Source of the DNA: Bog-473 sp963838835
Lineage (GTDB): Bacteria > Actinomycetota > Acidimicrobiia > Acidimicrobiales > RAAP-2
NCBI GenBank assembly: GCA_963838835.1
Contig: CAWITA010000014.1
Span: forward strand, 1 to 64,000
Reading direction: 5' to 3'
DNA length: 64,000 bases
A program made the position numbers and the translations under genes. The notes beneath the pieces are model-generated. The model worked only from the letters and a program-made list of their open reading frames with translations. It did no database searches and was not told where the DNA came from. This document shows, piece after piece, positions 27,654-35,465 of this stretch (the first letter of the stretch is position 1; every line of letters begins with the position of its first letter).

Positions 27654-27703
27654 ATCAGGTACCGTGTATCAGGTAGACTGAGATTGTATCAGGTAAACTG
27701 ATA
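27654..27703. promoter_or_regulatory. probable MarR operators between divergent genes
   Basis: TATCAGGTAAACTGATA (27687-27703) is a perfect 6+6 inverted repeat with a 5-base centre. TATCAGGTAGACTGAGA (27667-27683) is the same site with the right half partly degenerate. The two lie exactly 20 bp apart, on the same face of the helix. A third half-site, ATCAGGTACC, starts at 27654. They fill the gap between the VOC/AlkA operon and the MarR gene, so autorepression and control of both directions is likely. Confidence 0.75.
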
Positions 27704-27708
27704 GTGAG

Positions 27709-28176
27709 GTGAGCGTGGACCAGGTCACGATGGCCAGGGTGGGCTACTTGATAAAGAGGGCGCAGATGGTCCTGCACGACGCGATGGCCGATGCTCTCGG
27801 GTCTCACGATCTCACGGTGACCCAGTTTGCCGTCCTCACCGGTTTAGATGAAGAGCCCGGGCTCTCGAATGCCGACCTCGCTCGTCGGGCATTCGTGACG
27901 CCTCAGAGCATGCACGCCGTGCTACAAGAACTGGAAAGACTCCAGTTCGTTGTGAGGCGTCCTCATCCGCAGCACCAACGCGTCCTCCAAGCTGAACTAA
28001 CTGAGGCTGGTCGGCGCACTCTGAAATCTGCTAACAATTCAGTCAACGCTGTGGAGGAGCAGATGCTCCGCAAGCTCTCGAACCCGGCGAGATCGAGACT
28101 TGCGAGCGCGCTCTCGTCTTGCATCGATTCGCTGGCCGAAGCTTCAGCATCTTCCGGCGCTCGTCGACTCCGGTGA
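27709..28176 (+). CDS. MarR-family transcriptional regulator, 155 aa
   Basis: This is a winged-helix repressor. 'HDLTVTQFAVLTGLDEEPGL' leads into the HTH 'SNADLARRAFVTPQSMHAVL' with 'QELERLQFVVRRPHPQHQRV', whose Arg-rich wing is typical. N- and C-terminal helices form the dimer interface and the ligand pocket. The GTG start at 27709 lies six bases after the operator repeat. The gene is divergent from the VOC/AlkA operon, whose promoter shares the same region. The natural inducer is unknown; phenolic or electrophilic compounds are usual for the family. Confidence 0.85.
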   Translation: MSVDQVTMARVGYLIKRAQMVLHDAMADALGSHDLTVTQFAVLTGLDEEPGLSNADLARRAFVTPQSMHAVLQELERLQFVVRRPHPQHQRVLQAELTEAGRRTLKSANNSVNAVEEQMLRKLSNPARSRLASALSSCIDSLAEASASSGARRLR

Positions 28177-28645
28177 TACAAGGGAAACCGCCAGAAGTGC
28201 GGATAGACGTCCCTGTGGTATTAGGCAGGCCGTCCCAGAAGTGCCTGACGGACGGGGGCATTCCACCTACCGCGGCCGAACCCGAACTGCCGCAGCCCGG
28301 TCAGTCCCTCGAGGTGGTCGGGACAGGCCCAGACGATCCACCAGCGATCCCGCGGGGCGAGTGCCAGCGACCGGTCCAAGTCGGCGCCTATCGACGCCGA
28401 TAACCAGCGGCCCTGGGAAACGGTGAAGTGTCGAGCGGAAGTCCGAGGAGGTCGTAGTAGTGATGACGACCGGGACAACATAACCCGTTCCGAGCGAAGG
28501 GGACCGAACCAGTTCCCTACTTCACCAGTCTCCGCCCTGGCTCGTCCCGGACGGGGCCTGACTCCCGACGTCGGCGTCTACGGTGGCTGAACGATCCGCA
28601 TGAAAGCAAACCTACGTTCCCAGTAGTCGGTCTGAGAGGTTCGTC
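28177..28645. other. no intact gene; possible group II intron trace
   Basis: The stretch GAGGTCGTAGTAGTGATGAC, near 28447-28466, followed by CGACCGGGACAACATAACCC and TTCCGAGCGAAGGGG, resembles from memory sequence found upstream of reverse-transcriptase ORFs in bacterial group II introns. No reverse-transcriptase frame or domain V hairpin is seen, so at most it is a fragment. Confidence 0.3.
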
Positions 28646-29224
28646 ATGAAAATATCCGTCATTGGTGCTGGCTTCATCGGCTCAACCCTTGGGCGAGCTC
28701 TATCAGGCGCGGGACATCAGGTCACTTACGGATCCCGACACGCAGATGATGAAGTCGCGGCAGGAACAACTGCCAACGTCTTACCGGTTGATGAGGCGTT
28801 GCTTGACGTAGATGTGATCGTTCTTGCCATACCAGGCGCCGCCGTTTCGGATCTCACGGCCGAGCAAGGGAAGGTAATGGCCGGCAAGCTGGTGATCGAT
28901 GCCACCAATCAAATGGGGGCAGATGTGGCCAACGCCAAAGCTTCACTCCCATCATCTGTCCGATATGCCCGGGCATTCAACACGCTCGGCGGGGAGAACA
29001 TGGCTGATCCGGTGTTCGCCGACGGAAGAGCCGACATGTTCTTTTCCTCTCCAGAAGGCGACCGGCCCACGGTTGAAAAAGTGATCGAAGGCGTCGGCTT
29101 ACGGCCGGTCTACGTAGGAGAGGACCAAGAGGCACTTGTCGATGCCCTCTTCCAGTTGTGGATTGCGCTCGCGATTAAACAAGGGCGAGGCAGACGGCTT
29201 GCCTTTCGGTTACTCGAAGGCTGA
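28646..29224 (+). CDS. NADPH-dependent F420 reductase-like / NAD(P)-binding protein, 192 aa
   Basis: The Rossmann start 'MKISVIGAGFIGSTLGRALS' has GxGxxG, and 'YGSRHADDE' follows the second strand, suiting NADP binding. 'VDVIVLAIPGAAVSDL', 'AGKLVIDATNQMGAD' and 'RYARAFNTLGGENMADPVFA' match the F420_oxidored-type family, whose members include F420:NADP oxidoreductase and many uncharacterised reductases. Length is typical. The ATG follows a weak ribosome-binding site. It is intact and monocistronic. The exact substrate cannot be inferred. Confidence 0.8.
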   Translation: MKISVIGAGFIGSTLGRALSGAGHQVTYGSRHADDEVAAGTTANVLPVDEALLDVDVIVLAIPGAAVSDLTAEQGKVMAGKLVIDATNQMGADVANAKASLPSSVRYARAFNTLGGENMADPVFADGRADMFFSSPEGDRPTVEKVIEGVGLRPVYVGEDQEALVDALFQLWIALAIKQGRGRRLAFRLLEG

Positions 29225-29296
29225 AGCCCGCCACAATCCTGATGCGAACTGGGGCAGTCGGGCCTGACTCCTGTTGGCGCACGTCGACGGAGACAG

Positions 29297-30619
29297 TCAG
29301 GCCACGGAAAAGAGACGCCACGAACCGGGCACACCCTTGAGTCGGTGTTCCCCGGAGTCGAGAAAGCTGATTCCCGAACCAGCGACGAGATCCTTGACGG
29401 TCGAGGACACCAGCACCTGTCCCGCGGTCGCCAGTCCCGAAACCCGAGCCCCGATATGCACGGCAATGCCTCCAATGTCCTGGCCCCGCAACTCCACTTC
29501 GCCGCAATGAAGGCCGGATCGAACCTCAATGCCAAGCGAACGGACCTCGTCGCGGATTGCGCTGGCACACCGAATGGCACGTCCGGGGCCATCAAAAACT
29601 GCCAAGACACCGTCTCCAGTTGACTTGACCTGCCGTCCTCGGAAGTGGGAGATCTGATGCTCGGCCAGGTGGTCGTGGGCGTCCAACAGGGCTCGCCAAC
29701 GTCGATCACCGAGCGCCGTCGCTGCCTCGGTCGAACCAACGATGTCGGTGAAGAGAACAGTGGCGAGAACCCGCTCCCGTTCGGGTGCTGGGCGCACGCC
29801 GGTCAAGAACTCCTCGATCTCGTCGACGATCGAATCGGCATCACCTAGGAAGGGGATGTGGTCCCGACCGGGCAACTCTACGAACTTGGCGCCTGGGATC
29901 TGCCCAGCGACAGCCCGACCCTGGGCGACGTCGACGATGAGATCGCCCGACCGATGGAGCACGAGCGTGGGAGCCTGGATGTTCGGCAGAACCTGGCGCA
30001 CGTCGATCTGGCCCAAAATCCCGGCCAGCTCCCGCCATGCGCCGGGGGAGGCCCCCAACCGCTCAAAGCGTGCCCACCACCGCTGGAATCGATCGTCGCC
30101 GCTCGGACCCTGCAGGTCGAGATTCTTACCCGTTCCCATCTCGGCGATGAAGCGTTCGTAGAAGATCCTCTGTTCCTCTTCGGTTCGTCCGAATGGCCAG
30201 TCGGGAGAACGAACCGTCCTGGCGGTAGGCGCATACAGAATGAGCGCCTCCGTGCGGTCCGGGTGACTGGCGGCAAACAGCATGGTCATTGCCCCGCCCC
30301 GCGCACCCCCGAACACGACTGCACTCCGCGAGCCAACGGCGTTCATGACAGCGACCAGGTCGTCGGTCTGGAGTTCCAAGATCGGGGGTTCCGAACCTCG
30401 ATCCGATATCCCAACGCCGCGCATGTCGAAGACGATCAAGCGACTGAAGGCTGCCAAACGGTTGAGGTAGTGCGCCCATTCGGGCCATTCCCACATGATC
30501 TCCAGGTTCGACCAGATTCCCGGCACGTAGACGAGATCGACCGGCCCCTCACCGACTACTTGGTACGCAATGTGCACGTCCCCGCTTTTGGCATATCTAG
30601 GCTCCGGAAGCTCGGGCAC
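29297..30619 (-). CDS. alpha/beta-hydrolase fused to class III adenylate/guanylate cyclase, 440 aa
   Basis: The architecture matches M. tuberculosis Rv1900c (LipJ). The hydrolase domain (residues about 1-270) has 'DVHIAYQVVGEGPVDLVYVP', 'FDMRGVGISDRGSE' and the His region 'ELPGRDHIPFLGDADSIVDE'. The nucleophile elbow reads 'VVFGGARGGAMTM', so the GxSxG serine is replaced by Ala and hydrolysis is unlikely. The cyclase domain (about 280-440) has 'ATVLFTDIVGSTEAATALGD', 'RQVKSTGDGVLAVFDGPGRA', 'GIAVHIGARVSGLA' and 'EHRLKGVPGSWRLFSV'. Both metal Asp residues and the Arg are present, with Gly where Asn is usual in the transition-state motif. GTG 30619 is chosen by homology to the usual N-terminus 'PELPEPRYAKSGDVH'. 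It would make a cyclic nucleotide in the cytoplasm. Confidence 0.85.
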   Translation of the reverse strand: MPELPEPRYAKSGDVHIAYQVVGEGPVDLVYVPGIWSNLEIMWEWPEWAHYLNRLAAFSRLIVFDMRGVGISDRGSEPPILELQTDDLVAVMNAVGSRSAVVFGGARGGAMTMLFAASHPDRTEALILYAPTARTVRSPDWPFGRTEEEQRIFYERFIAEMGTGKNLDLQGPSGDDRFQRWWARFERLGASPGAWRELAGILGQIDVRQVLPNIQAPTLVLHRSGDLIVDVAQGRAVAGQIPGAKFVELPGRDHIPFLGDADSIVDEIEEFLTGVRPAPERERVLATVLFTDIVGSTEAATALGDRRWRALLDAHDHLAEHQISHFRGRQVKSTGDGVLAVFDGPGRAIRCASAIRDEVRSLGIEVRSGLHCGEVELRGQDIGGIAVHIGARVSGLATAGQVLVSSTVKDLVAGSGISFLDSGEHRLKGVPGSWRLFSVA

Positions 30620-30841
30620 GCCAGCAAGGGTACCGGGACCACTGAACACCAGCAGGTAGTAATCCTCACTATGGCCGGACCACCGGATGGATCCCCATCC
30701 TTTGACCACTGCCTCAGTTGTGCCTTATAAGACCTGCCCCACCGTCCCCGCGGTAGGGGACGCCTCAACTGGACTCCTCTTCGGGTGGCTCACGAACGCC
30801 GAGCCTGTCCGGGCGTTGTCGGTCATTCCTAGACCCGGTGC

Positions 30842-31141
30842 ATGAACACCTTCGTCTTCCGGCTCAAGGCGCCCCGCCCGACGTTCGCCATCTACATGAC
30901 CGACGAAGAGCGGGAGATCATGGGTCGCCATGCTGCCTATGGGCAGCCGCTCATCGACTCAGGTCGCATGGTCGTATTCGGTCCCGTGCTCGACGGTTCC
31001 GGCTCGTGGGGTCTCGGCGTGGTCGAATCCGACGACGAAGCAGAACTCCGCATGTTCGCTTCCGGTGATCCTGTGGTCACAACGGGCACAGCTGAAATCG
31101 AGGTCGGAAGGATGCTCGCCGGGTTTGTTCGACCCCGATGA
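30842..31141 (+). CDS. YCII-family protein, 99 aa
   Basis: This is a small dimeric ferredoxin-like-fold protein. 'MNTFVFRLKAPRPTFAIYMT' starts the first strand, 'EEREIMGRHAAYGQPLIDSG' carries the conserved His (RHAAY), followed by 'RMVVFGPVLDGSGSWGLGVV' and 'FASGDPVVTTGTAEIEV'. YCII-domain proteins are putative enzymes or partners of sigma factors with unknown substrate. It is complete, unlike the relative at 22080. It is monocistronic between a minus-strand cyclase gene and non-coding DNA. Confidence 0.85.
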   Translation: MNTFVFRLKAPRPTFAIYMTDEEREIMGRHAAYGQPLIDSGRMVVFGPVLDGSGSWGLGVVESDDEAELRMFASGDPVVTTGTAEIEVGRMLAGFVRPR

Positions 31142-31391
31142 CCCACTGATGCGTCCCCAGTTCCTGCGAAGTGGGGTACTTCCGCATCAACTGCGACGTG
31201 CTGCACCGCCGTCAGACGGGGTCAGATCCCGCGCTATGAAACTATGGTGATGAGGCTCAGTATCGCTCTCGGAATCGGGGGCGTTTGGGACGGTCGAGGT
31301 TGAAATGTTTGTCGATGTACTGATTCTCCTCGGAGTGGTAATCGCTGTCGGTATCCCGCTCTGAGCAATCATCGATGCCGCTCGCCGTCCC

Positions 31392-31768
31392 ATGAGCTCA
31401 TTTCAACAAATCGGGAGCGACAAGACCAGATGGATCGTGATCATCGCGGTTCTCTCCGTGTTTATCAACCTTGGCGGCGTGGAGGCAAGCATCGTGTATC
31501 TGGCTTCTGCGAGCCCCGACTGCAGAATAAGGCAACCTTCACACCACTCGACATCGGCGGTGAGCCTCCCGGCCTGCACAATGGCGAAGGCTCGAACATC
31601 CTCGCTTCGGATGAAGACCGAGAACGAGTCACGCAGGAATTGCGCCATCACTTTGAGGCCGGCCGACTGACGTTGGACGACTTCAATGGTCGATTAGACG
31701 CCACGTTCAACGCCAGGACTGTTGGAGAGTTATTCGAGGTCACTCGGGACCTGTCCAGAATCAGCTGA
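31392..31768 (+). pseudogene. membrane-associated DUF1707 protein, frameshifted
   Basis: The first frame gives one transmembrane segment ('KTRWIVIIAVLSVFINLGGV', then EASIVYLASA). The second frame, from about 31530, gives a clear DUF1707 domain: 'ILASDEDRERVTQELRHHFE', 'AGRLTLDDFNGRLDATFNAR', 'TVGELFEVTRDL'. Joining them near 31525 yields a protein of about 125 residues. DUF1707 is widespread in actinobacteria and often sits at the N-terminus of small membrane proteins. Here the order is reversed, so the two parts could instead be separate genes. No function is known for the domain. Confidence 0.55.
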
Positions 31769-31920
31769 CAGTCTGGTGTGCCCCCGTGGTGCGGTAGGTG
31801 GCAGCCCCTTCCAATGTATTGGGCTAGGCACCGACGGAGGGAGAATCAAGTTCCCGTCAGAGCCGCTCTCGGCACCTCCTCGAAGTAGCCGATATAAAGG
31901 ACGGCACCACTTGGATGCCG

Positions 31921-32358
31921 TTAAGCGTTGTCAGTGTCGACGATCAGAACGTCGCAGTGGCAGCTATGAGCAACCGTGTTGGGGACGCTTCCTCGAACGA
32001 AACGCTTCGCACCGCTCATGCCTCTGTTACCGACTACGACGAGATCCGCAGAGACGTTCTCTGCCGTGCCAAGAAGCGCCTTCGCTGCATCCCCGCCTGG
32101 ATTGTGGACCTTGATAGAAACCCCCTCGGCTTCGGCGTCGGCGAGCAGTTGTGACCGGATCTTCTCCGCGTCCTCCCGCATGGTGTTCACCTGATCTTGT
32201 TGCGCTCGCGAGTCAGCGAAACCGACCGTGACGGCCGGGTGAACCACATTGACGGCGTGCAGTTCAGCCCCCGACACCTTGGCCAAAGCCATGGCTTCCC
32301 TTACGGCGATACCCGCTCGATCCGAACCGTCTGTACCTACCACGATGACCTTGTACAT
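31921..32358 (-). CDS. universal stress protein, UspA family, 145 aa
   Basis: This single-domain Usp protein has 'VIVVGTDGSDRAGIAVREAM' at the N-terminus and the nucleotide-binding loop 'VVVGNRGMSGAKRFVRGSVP' with the G-2x-G-9x-G(S/T) pattern, then 'TVAHSCHCDVLIVDTD'. This pattern predicts ATP binding. Usp proteins support survival under hypoxia, starvation or oxidative stress in actinobacteria. ATG 32358 is chosen; a GTG nine bases upstream is an alternative. It is intact and monocistronic, the last complete gene before the island edge. Confidence 0.85.
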   Translation of the reverse strand: MYKVIVVGTDGSDRAGIAVREAMALAKVSGAELHAVNVVHPAVTVGFADSRAQQDQVNTMREDAEKIRSQLLADAEAEGVSIKVHNPGGDAAKALLGTAENVSADLVVVGNRGMSGAKRFVRGSVPNTVAHSCHCDVLIVDTDNA

Positions 32359-32926
32359 GGGCGACACCCCAATTTCGTCGGCAATCTGCTATTCCGAACA
32401 CTAGATCCACCTGAGCAGATGCGCTCGTGTCCGCGTGACGTTGCGTGGGAAGCGGCGCCTACAGAACGGAGAGACGTTGTGTCGGGGGTCTCAGGCCATT
32501 AGAGCCGGGAACGATGCTCCTGAAGGGAGAATCCTCGTTTTATCGGAGCGATTGAGGACCAGCTGTCGCCGTAGCCCCGTATCCCCGTTTTGTGTGCCGA
32601 TAGGTGGCAGTCCTGCCCCGCGTCGGCGCGGGGACCGATCGACTCGGTCCCGAGTCACTCCTCCCGCCACCTGCCGCTGGTGCTCTTCTTCACGATCATC
32701 CGATCGGTTGGTTCACTGACCATTCGATTGGCCACTAGGCATGATCCGAGTCGTCAGTGCCAACGGTTAGTGATGCACCTTGTGACACCGCCCTGCCACT
32801 ATGCCGACTCCTTCGACGCCTTTACGGGCAAAACAGCGGCCTCTGACGGGCGACCTGTGGTCTCATGCGACCGCCGCGTCCACGGGCGCAAGTGCGACCC
32901 TGCCATGGCGCGCTGCGAGGTGCCCC
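32359..32926. other. no recognisable gene
   Basis: No convincing coding sequence is present. The last 100 bases may be the eroded middle of the recombinase whose C-terminus survives downstream. Confidence 0.45.
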
Positions 32927-33118
32927 GAATCAGATTCCACGACCTTCGACACCCACGTCGCCCACCTGATCGCAACAGGGGAGCAGCCGCTCCTAATCGC
33001 CCGGCGGCTGGGGCACGCATCTGCAAGCTTCACGCCGGACCGTTACGGCCACCTTTTCGAGGAGGCTGGGTCCGAGGCGGCGTCGGCGGTCGCGGCGGTG
33101 GTGGACGGGTCGGCATGA
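32927..33118 (+). pseudogene. tyrosine recombinase, C-terminal remnant beside tRNA-Leu
   Basis: 'IRFHDLRH' is followed, after a one- or two-base shift near 32950, by 'THVAHLIATGEQPLLIARRL' and 'GHASASFTPDRYGHLFEEAG' to the TGA at 33118. These carry the second catalytic Arg (HDLR), the His of 'LGHAS' and the nucleophile Tyr of 'DRYGHL', so it is the last 65 residues or so of an integrase catalytic domain. The rest of the protein is gone. Its position 110 bp from the 3' end of a tRNA-Leu gene is the classic layout of an integrative element, in which the integrase gene lies next to the attachment site. Confidence 0.75.
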
Positions 33119-33227
33119 GCACGCATGAGCACGCATGGCACGCGGACTTAGACGTCCTTGTGACCAATCTGTGACCATTTGACCGATTCTCGGCAGCGCT
33201 CACTGCGGTTACCTGCGAAAACGTCTG

Positions 33228-33310
33228 TGCCCGGAGCGGGACTCGAACCCGCACGCCCTTTCGGACAGCGGCTTTTGAGGCCGCCGCGTCTGCCGTTCCG
33301 CCATCCGGGC
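33228..33310 (-). tRNA. tRNA-Leu(CAA)
   Basis: The acceptor stem GCCCGGA pairs with TCCGGGC, with discriminator A. The anticodon stem GCGGC/GCCGC surrounds loop CTCAAAA, giving anticodon CAA (Leu, UUG codon). A long variable arm (TGTCCGAAAGGGC) and T arm GCGGG-TTCGAGT-CCCGC complete a class II tRNA of 83 nt. CCA is not encoded. The 3' end faces the recombinase remnant and the accessory half of the window. Confidence 0.93.
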
Positions 33311-33368
33311 GGGAACGCCCGATCGTACAAGCTGCCATCTACGGTGGCGGCGTGGGAGCCTCCGTCCC

Positions 33369-34526
33369 GTGAAGCTCAGCGGCATCGAGTTGGTCCGCGT
33401 CGACGTCCCGTTCCGGCGGAGCATCGGCACCAGCGCCGGCGTGCACGCCCAGCGCCCACTGCTTTTCGTGCGCGTCGTGGCCGAGGAGGGGGAGGGATGG
33501 GGCGAGTGCGCCGCCCTCGCCGCGGGCACCGCGGTCGATCCCCCCCTCGACGAGGTGGAGCGGGCGGCCGTCGTCCGCGGTGTGCCCCGCCTGGCGAACG
33601 CCACCCGGGCGCGGGGAGGCCGGTTGCCCGGCGCCGCCGAGGTGCCCCAGCTCTTCGGCACCGCGCCGACGGACCGGATGCTGGCCGCCGCCTTCGAGAT
33701 GGCGGTGTGGGACGCCGAGCTACGCGCCGAGGGGCGCTCCATGGCCGACGCGCTCGGCATCGGGGCGGGGTTCGAGGCCATGGCCGTCGGCGCCGTCGTC
33801 GGCATCCCCGCGGGCCACGACCTGGGCGCGTTGCGGGCCGAGGTGGACACCGCGGTGCGGGCCGGGGCGGCCCACGTGCGGTTGAAGATCGAGCCCGGTT
33901 GGGAGGTCGAGCCGGTGCGCGCCGTGCGGGGCGACCATCCCGACCTCGTGCTCCAAGTCGACGCCAACGGCTCCTATCGAGCCGGGGAGGCGGACGTCGC
34001 CGTGTTGGGCCGCCTGGCCGAGTTCGGCGTGCTGTGCATCGAGCAGCCGCTGCCGCCGGCGGACCTCGTCGCCCACGCACAACTGGCCCGCGTGTTACCC
34101 GTGCCGATCTGCCTCGACGAGTCACTCTCCACGCCACGTCGGGTCGCCGACGCCCTGCGGAACGGCGCCTGCGCCATGGCCTGCCTCAAGCCCGCCCGGC
34201 TCGGGGGCGTGCACGCGACGCGGGCGGCTCACGCCGCGTGCGCCGCGGCCGGGGTCCCCGTCTTCGTCGGCGGCTTCTTCGAGGCCGGACTCGGCCGCTC
34301 TTCCAACCTCGCGCTCGCCGCTCGTCTCGGCCAGGACGCGACGGGCCTGGTCAGTGACGTCGGCGCCCCGGCCGACTACCTCTCGGTGGACCCCTGTGGC
34401 TACCCACCCGTGGTCGGCGGCTGGGTCCGGGTTCCGAGGCACCCGGGGGTCGGCAACCGTCCCGATGACGCGGTCCTGGCGCGGCTCGACGCTCGGCGTC
34501 GCTGGCTCCCCGCCACCTACACTTGA
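33369..34526 (+). CDS. menC: o-succinylbenzoate synthase, 385 aa
   Basis: This enolase-superfamily enzyme of menaquinone synthesis dehydrates SHCHC to o-succinylbenzoate. The N-terminal capping domain begins 'MKLSGIELVRVDVPFRRSIG'. The barrel carries the KxK-region lysine in 'HVRLKIEPGWEV', metal ligands in 'LVLQVDANGSYR' (Asp), 'LCIEQPLPPADL' (Glu) and 'PICLDESLSTPR' (Asp), and the second catalytic lysine in 'MACLKPARLGGV'. These residues fit MenC better than muconate-lactonising enzymes, although N-succinylamino-acid racemase activity cannot be excluded. The GTG start is at 33369. No other men genes are nearby. It is the first core gene after the tRNA. Confidence 0.8.
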   Translation: MKLSGIELVRVDVPFRRSIGTSAGVHAQRPLLFVRVVAEEGEGWGECAALAAGTAVDPPLDEVERAAVVRGVPRLANATRARGGRLPGAAEVPQLFGTAPTDRMLAAAFEMAVWDAELRAEGRSMADALGIGAGFEAMAVGAVVGIPAGHDLGALRAEVDTAVRAGAAHVRLKIEPGWEVEPVRAVRGDHPDLVLQVDANGSYRAGEADVAVLGRLAEFGVLCIEQPLPPADLVAHAQLARVLPVPICLDESLSTPRRVADALRNGACAMACLKPARLGGVHATRAAHAACAAAGVPVFVGGFFEAGLGRSSNLALAARLGQDATGLVSDVGAPADYLSVDPCGYPPVVGGWVRVPRHPGVGNRPDDAVLARLDARRRWLPATYT

Positions 34527-34532
34527 TGCCTC

Positions 34533-34826
34533 ATGCATCGCGTCCTTTTGGAACGGCGGATCAGGGACGTCCACGCCCGACTGGTACGGGCGCGGGAGGA
34601 ACTGGCCGTGCTCAGCGAGCAGTTGGTCGTCGTCCAGGAGTCGGCGGACGAGGCGAGGGTGCGCGCCCTCGTGTCGGAGACCCCGCTGGCGACCCAGGAG
34701 CACAATGAAGCGACGCGCCACGCCGACGCCATGGTCAAGGCGCGCGACGCGCTGCGTAAGACGGTCGCGGACCTCGAGCGGCGCCAGGACGAGCTCCTGG
34801 CCGCCGTGGCGACGGGGAAGCAATGA
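34533..34826 (+). CDS. small coiled-coil protein, 97 aa
   Basis: The protein is almost entirely helical with heptad character, 'VHARLVRAREELAVLSEQLV' and 'KTVADLERRQDELLAAV', so a dimeric coiled coil is likely. No catalytic motif, signal peptide or membrane segment is present. It begins 6 bp after menC stops and overlaps the next gene by 4 bases (ATGA), so menC, this gene and the ANTAR regulator are probably cotranscribed. Similar small coiled-coil genes precede PdtaR-type regulators in related genomes as far as I recall. Function is unknown. Confidence 0.7.
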   Translation: MHRVLLERRIRDVHARLVRAREELAVLSEQLVVVQESADEARVRALVSETPLATQEHNEATRHADAMVKARDALRKTVADLERRQDELLAAVATGKQ

Positions 34827-35455
34827 CGGTCTCGACCGACGGGACCGGGGCGGCGTCCGGTGCCGACGGGTCGAGCCCGGCCCGTGTCGTCATCGCCGAG
34901 GACGAGGCCATCGTGCGTCTCGACCTGAAGGAGATTTTGGTGTCGGCCGGCTACGACGTCGTGGGGGAGACGGGCCGCGGGGACGAGGCGGTGACCCTGG
35001 TCGAGGAGTACCAACCCGACCTCGCCATCCTCGACATCAAGATGCCTGGGATGGACGGCCTGCGGGCCGCCCGCGAGATCACCTCACGCCACCAGGTGGC
35101 GGTGCTCTTGCTCACGGCCTTCAGCCAGCGCGACCTCATCGAGGAGGCCAGGGACGCAGGAGTCTCGGCCTATCTCATCAAGCCGTTCCAGCCCCGCGAG
35201 CTCCTGCCTGCCATCGCGGACGTCCTGGCCCGGGCGCGTCAGGACTGGGCCATCGACGCCGAGGACCTGGGCGACGGTGCCGAGGACAAGATCGCCACGC
35301 GCCGGATGGTCGACGAGGCCAAGCAGATCCTCATGGACCGGGACGACCTCCCCGAGACGGAGGCGTTCAGCTTCATCCAGCGCACGGCCATGCGGACGCG
35401 GGCCCGGATGCGCGACGTCGCCCAGCAGGTCGTCGACGGCACGCTGACCCCCTAA
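34823..35455 (+). CDS. pdtaR: ANTAR-domain response regulator, PdtaR type, 210 aa
   Basis: The receiver domain at residues about 20-140 has the acidic pocket in 'ARVVIAEDEAIVRLDLKEIL', the phosphoacceptor Asp in 'LAILDIKMPGMDGL', Thr in 'VAVLLLTAFSQRDL' and Lys in 'AYLIKPFQPRELLPA'. The ANTAR domain at about 150-205 ('ATRRMVDEAKQILMDRDDLP', 'EAFSFIQRTAMRTRARMRDV') binds paired hexaloop RNA hairpins to prevent transcription termination. In M. tuberculosis the orthologue Rv1626 lies near polA and rpsA, as here. The partner kinase PdtaS is not in the window. Start overlaps the upstream gene by 4 bases. polA follows 10 bp later. Confidence 0.9.
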   Translation: MTVSTDGTGAASGADGSSPARVVIAEDEAIVRLDLKEILVSAGYDVVGETGRGDEAVTLVEEYQPDLAILDIKMPGMDGLRAAREITSRHQVAVLLLTAFSQRDLIEEARDAGVSAYLIKPFQPRELLPAIADVLARARQDWAIDAEDLGDGAEDKIATRRMVDEAKQILMDRDDLPETEAFSFIQRTAMRTRARMRDVAQQVVDGTLTP

Positions 35456-35465
35456 TGTCGACGTA

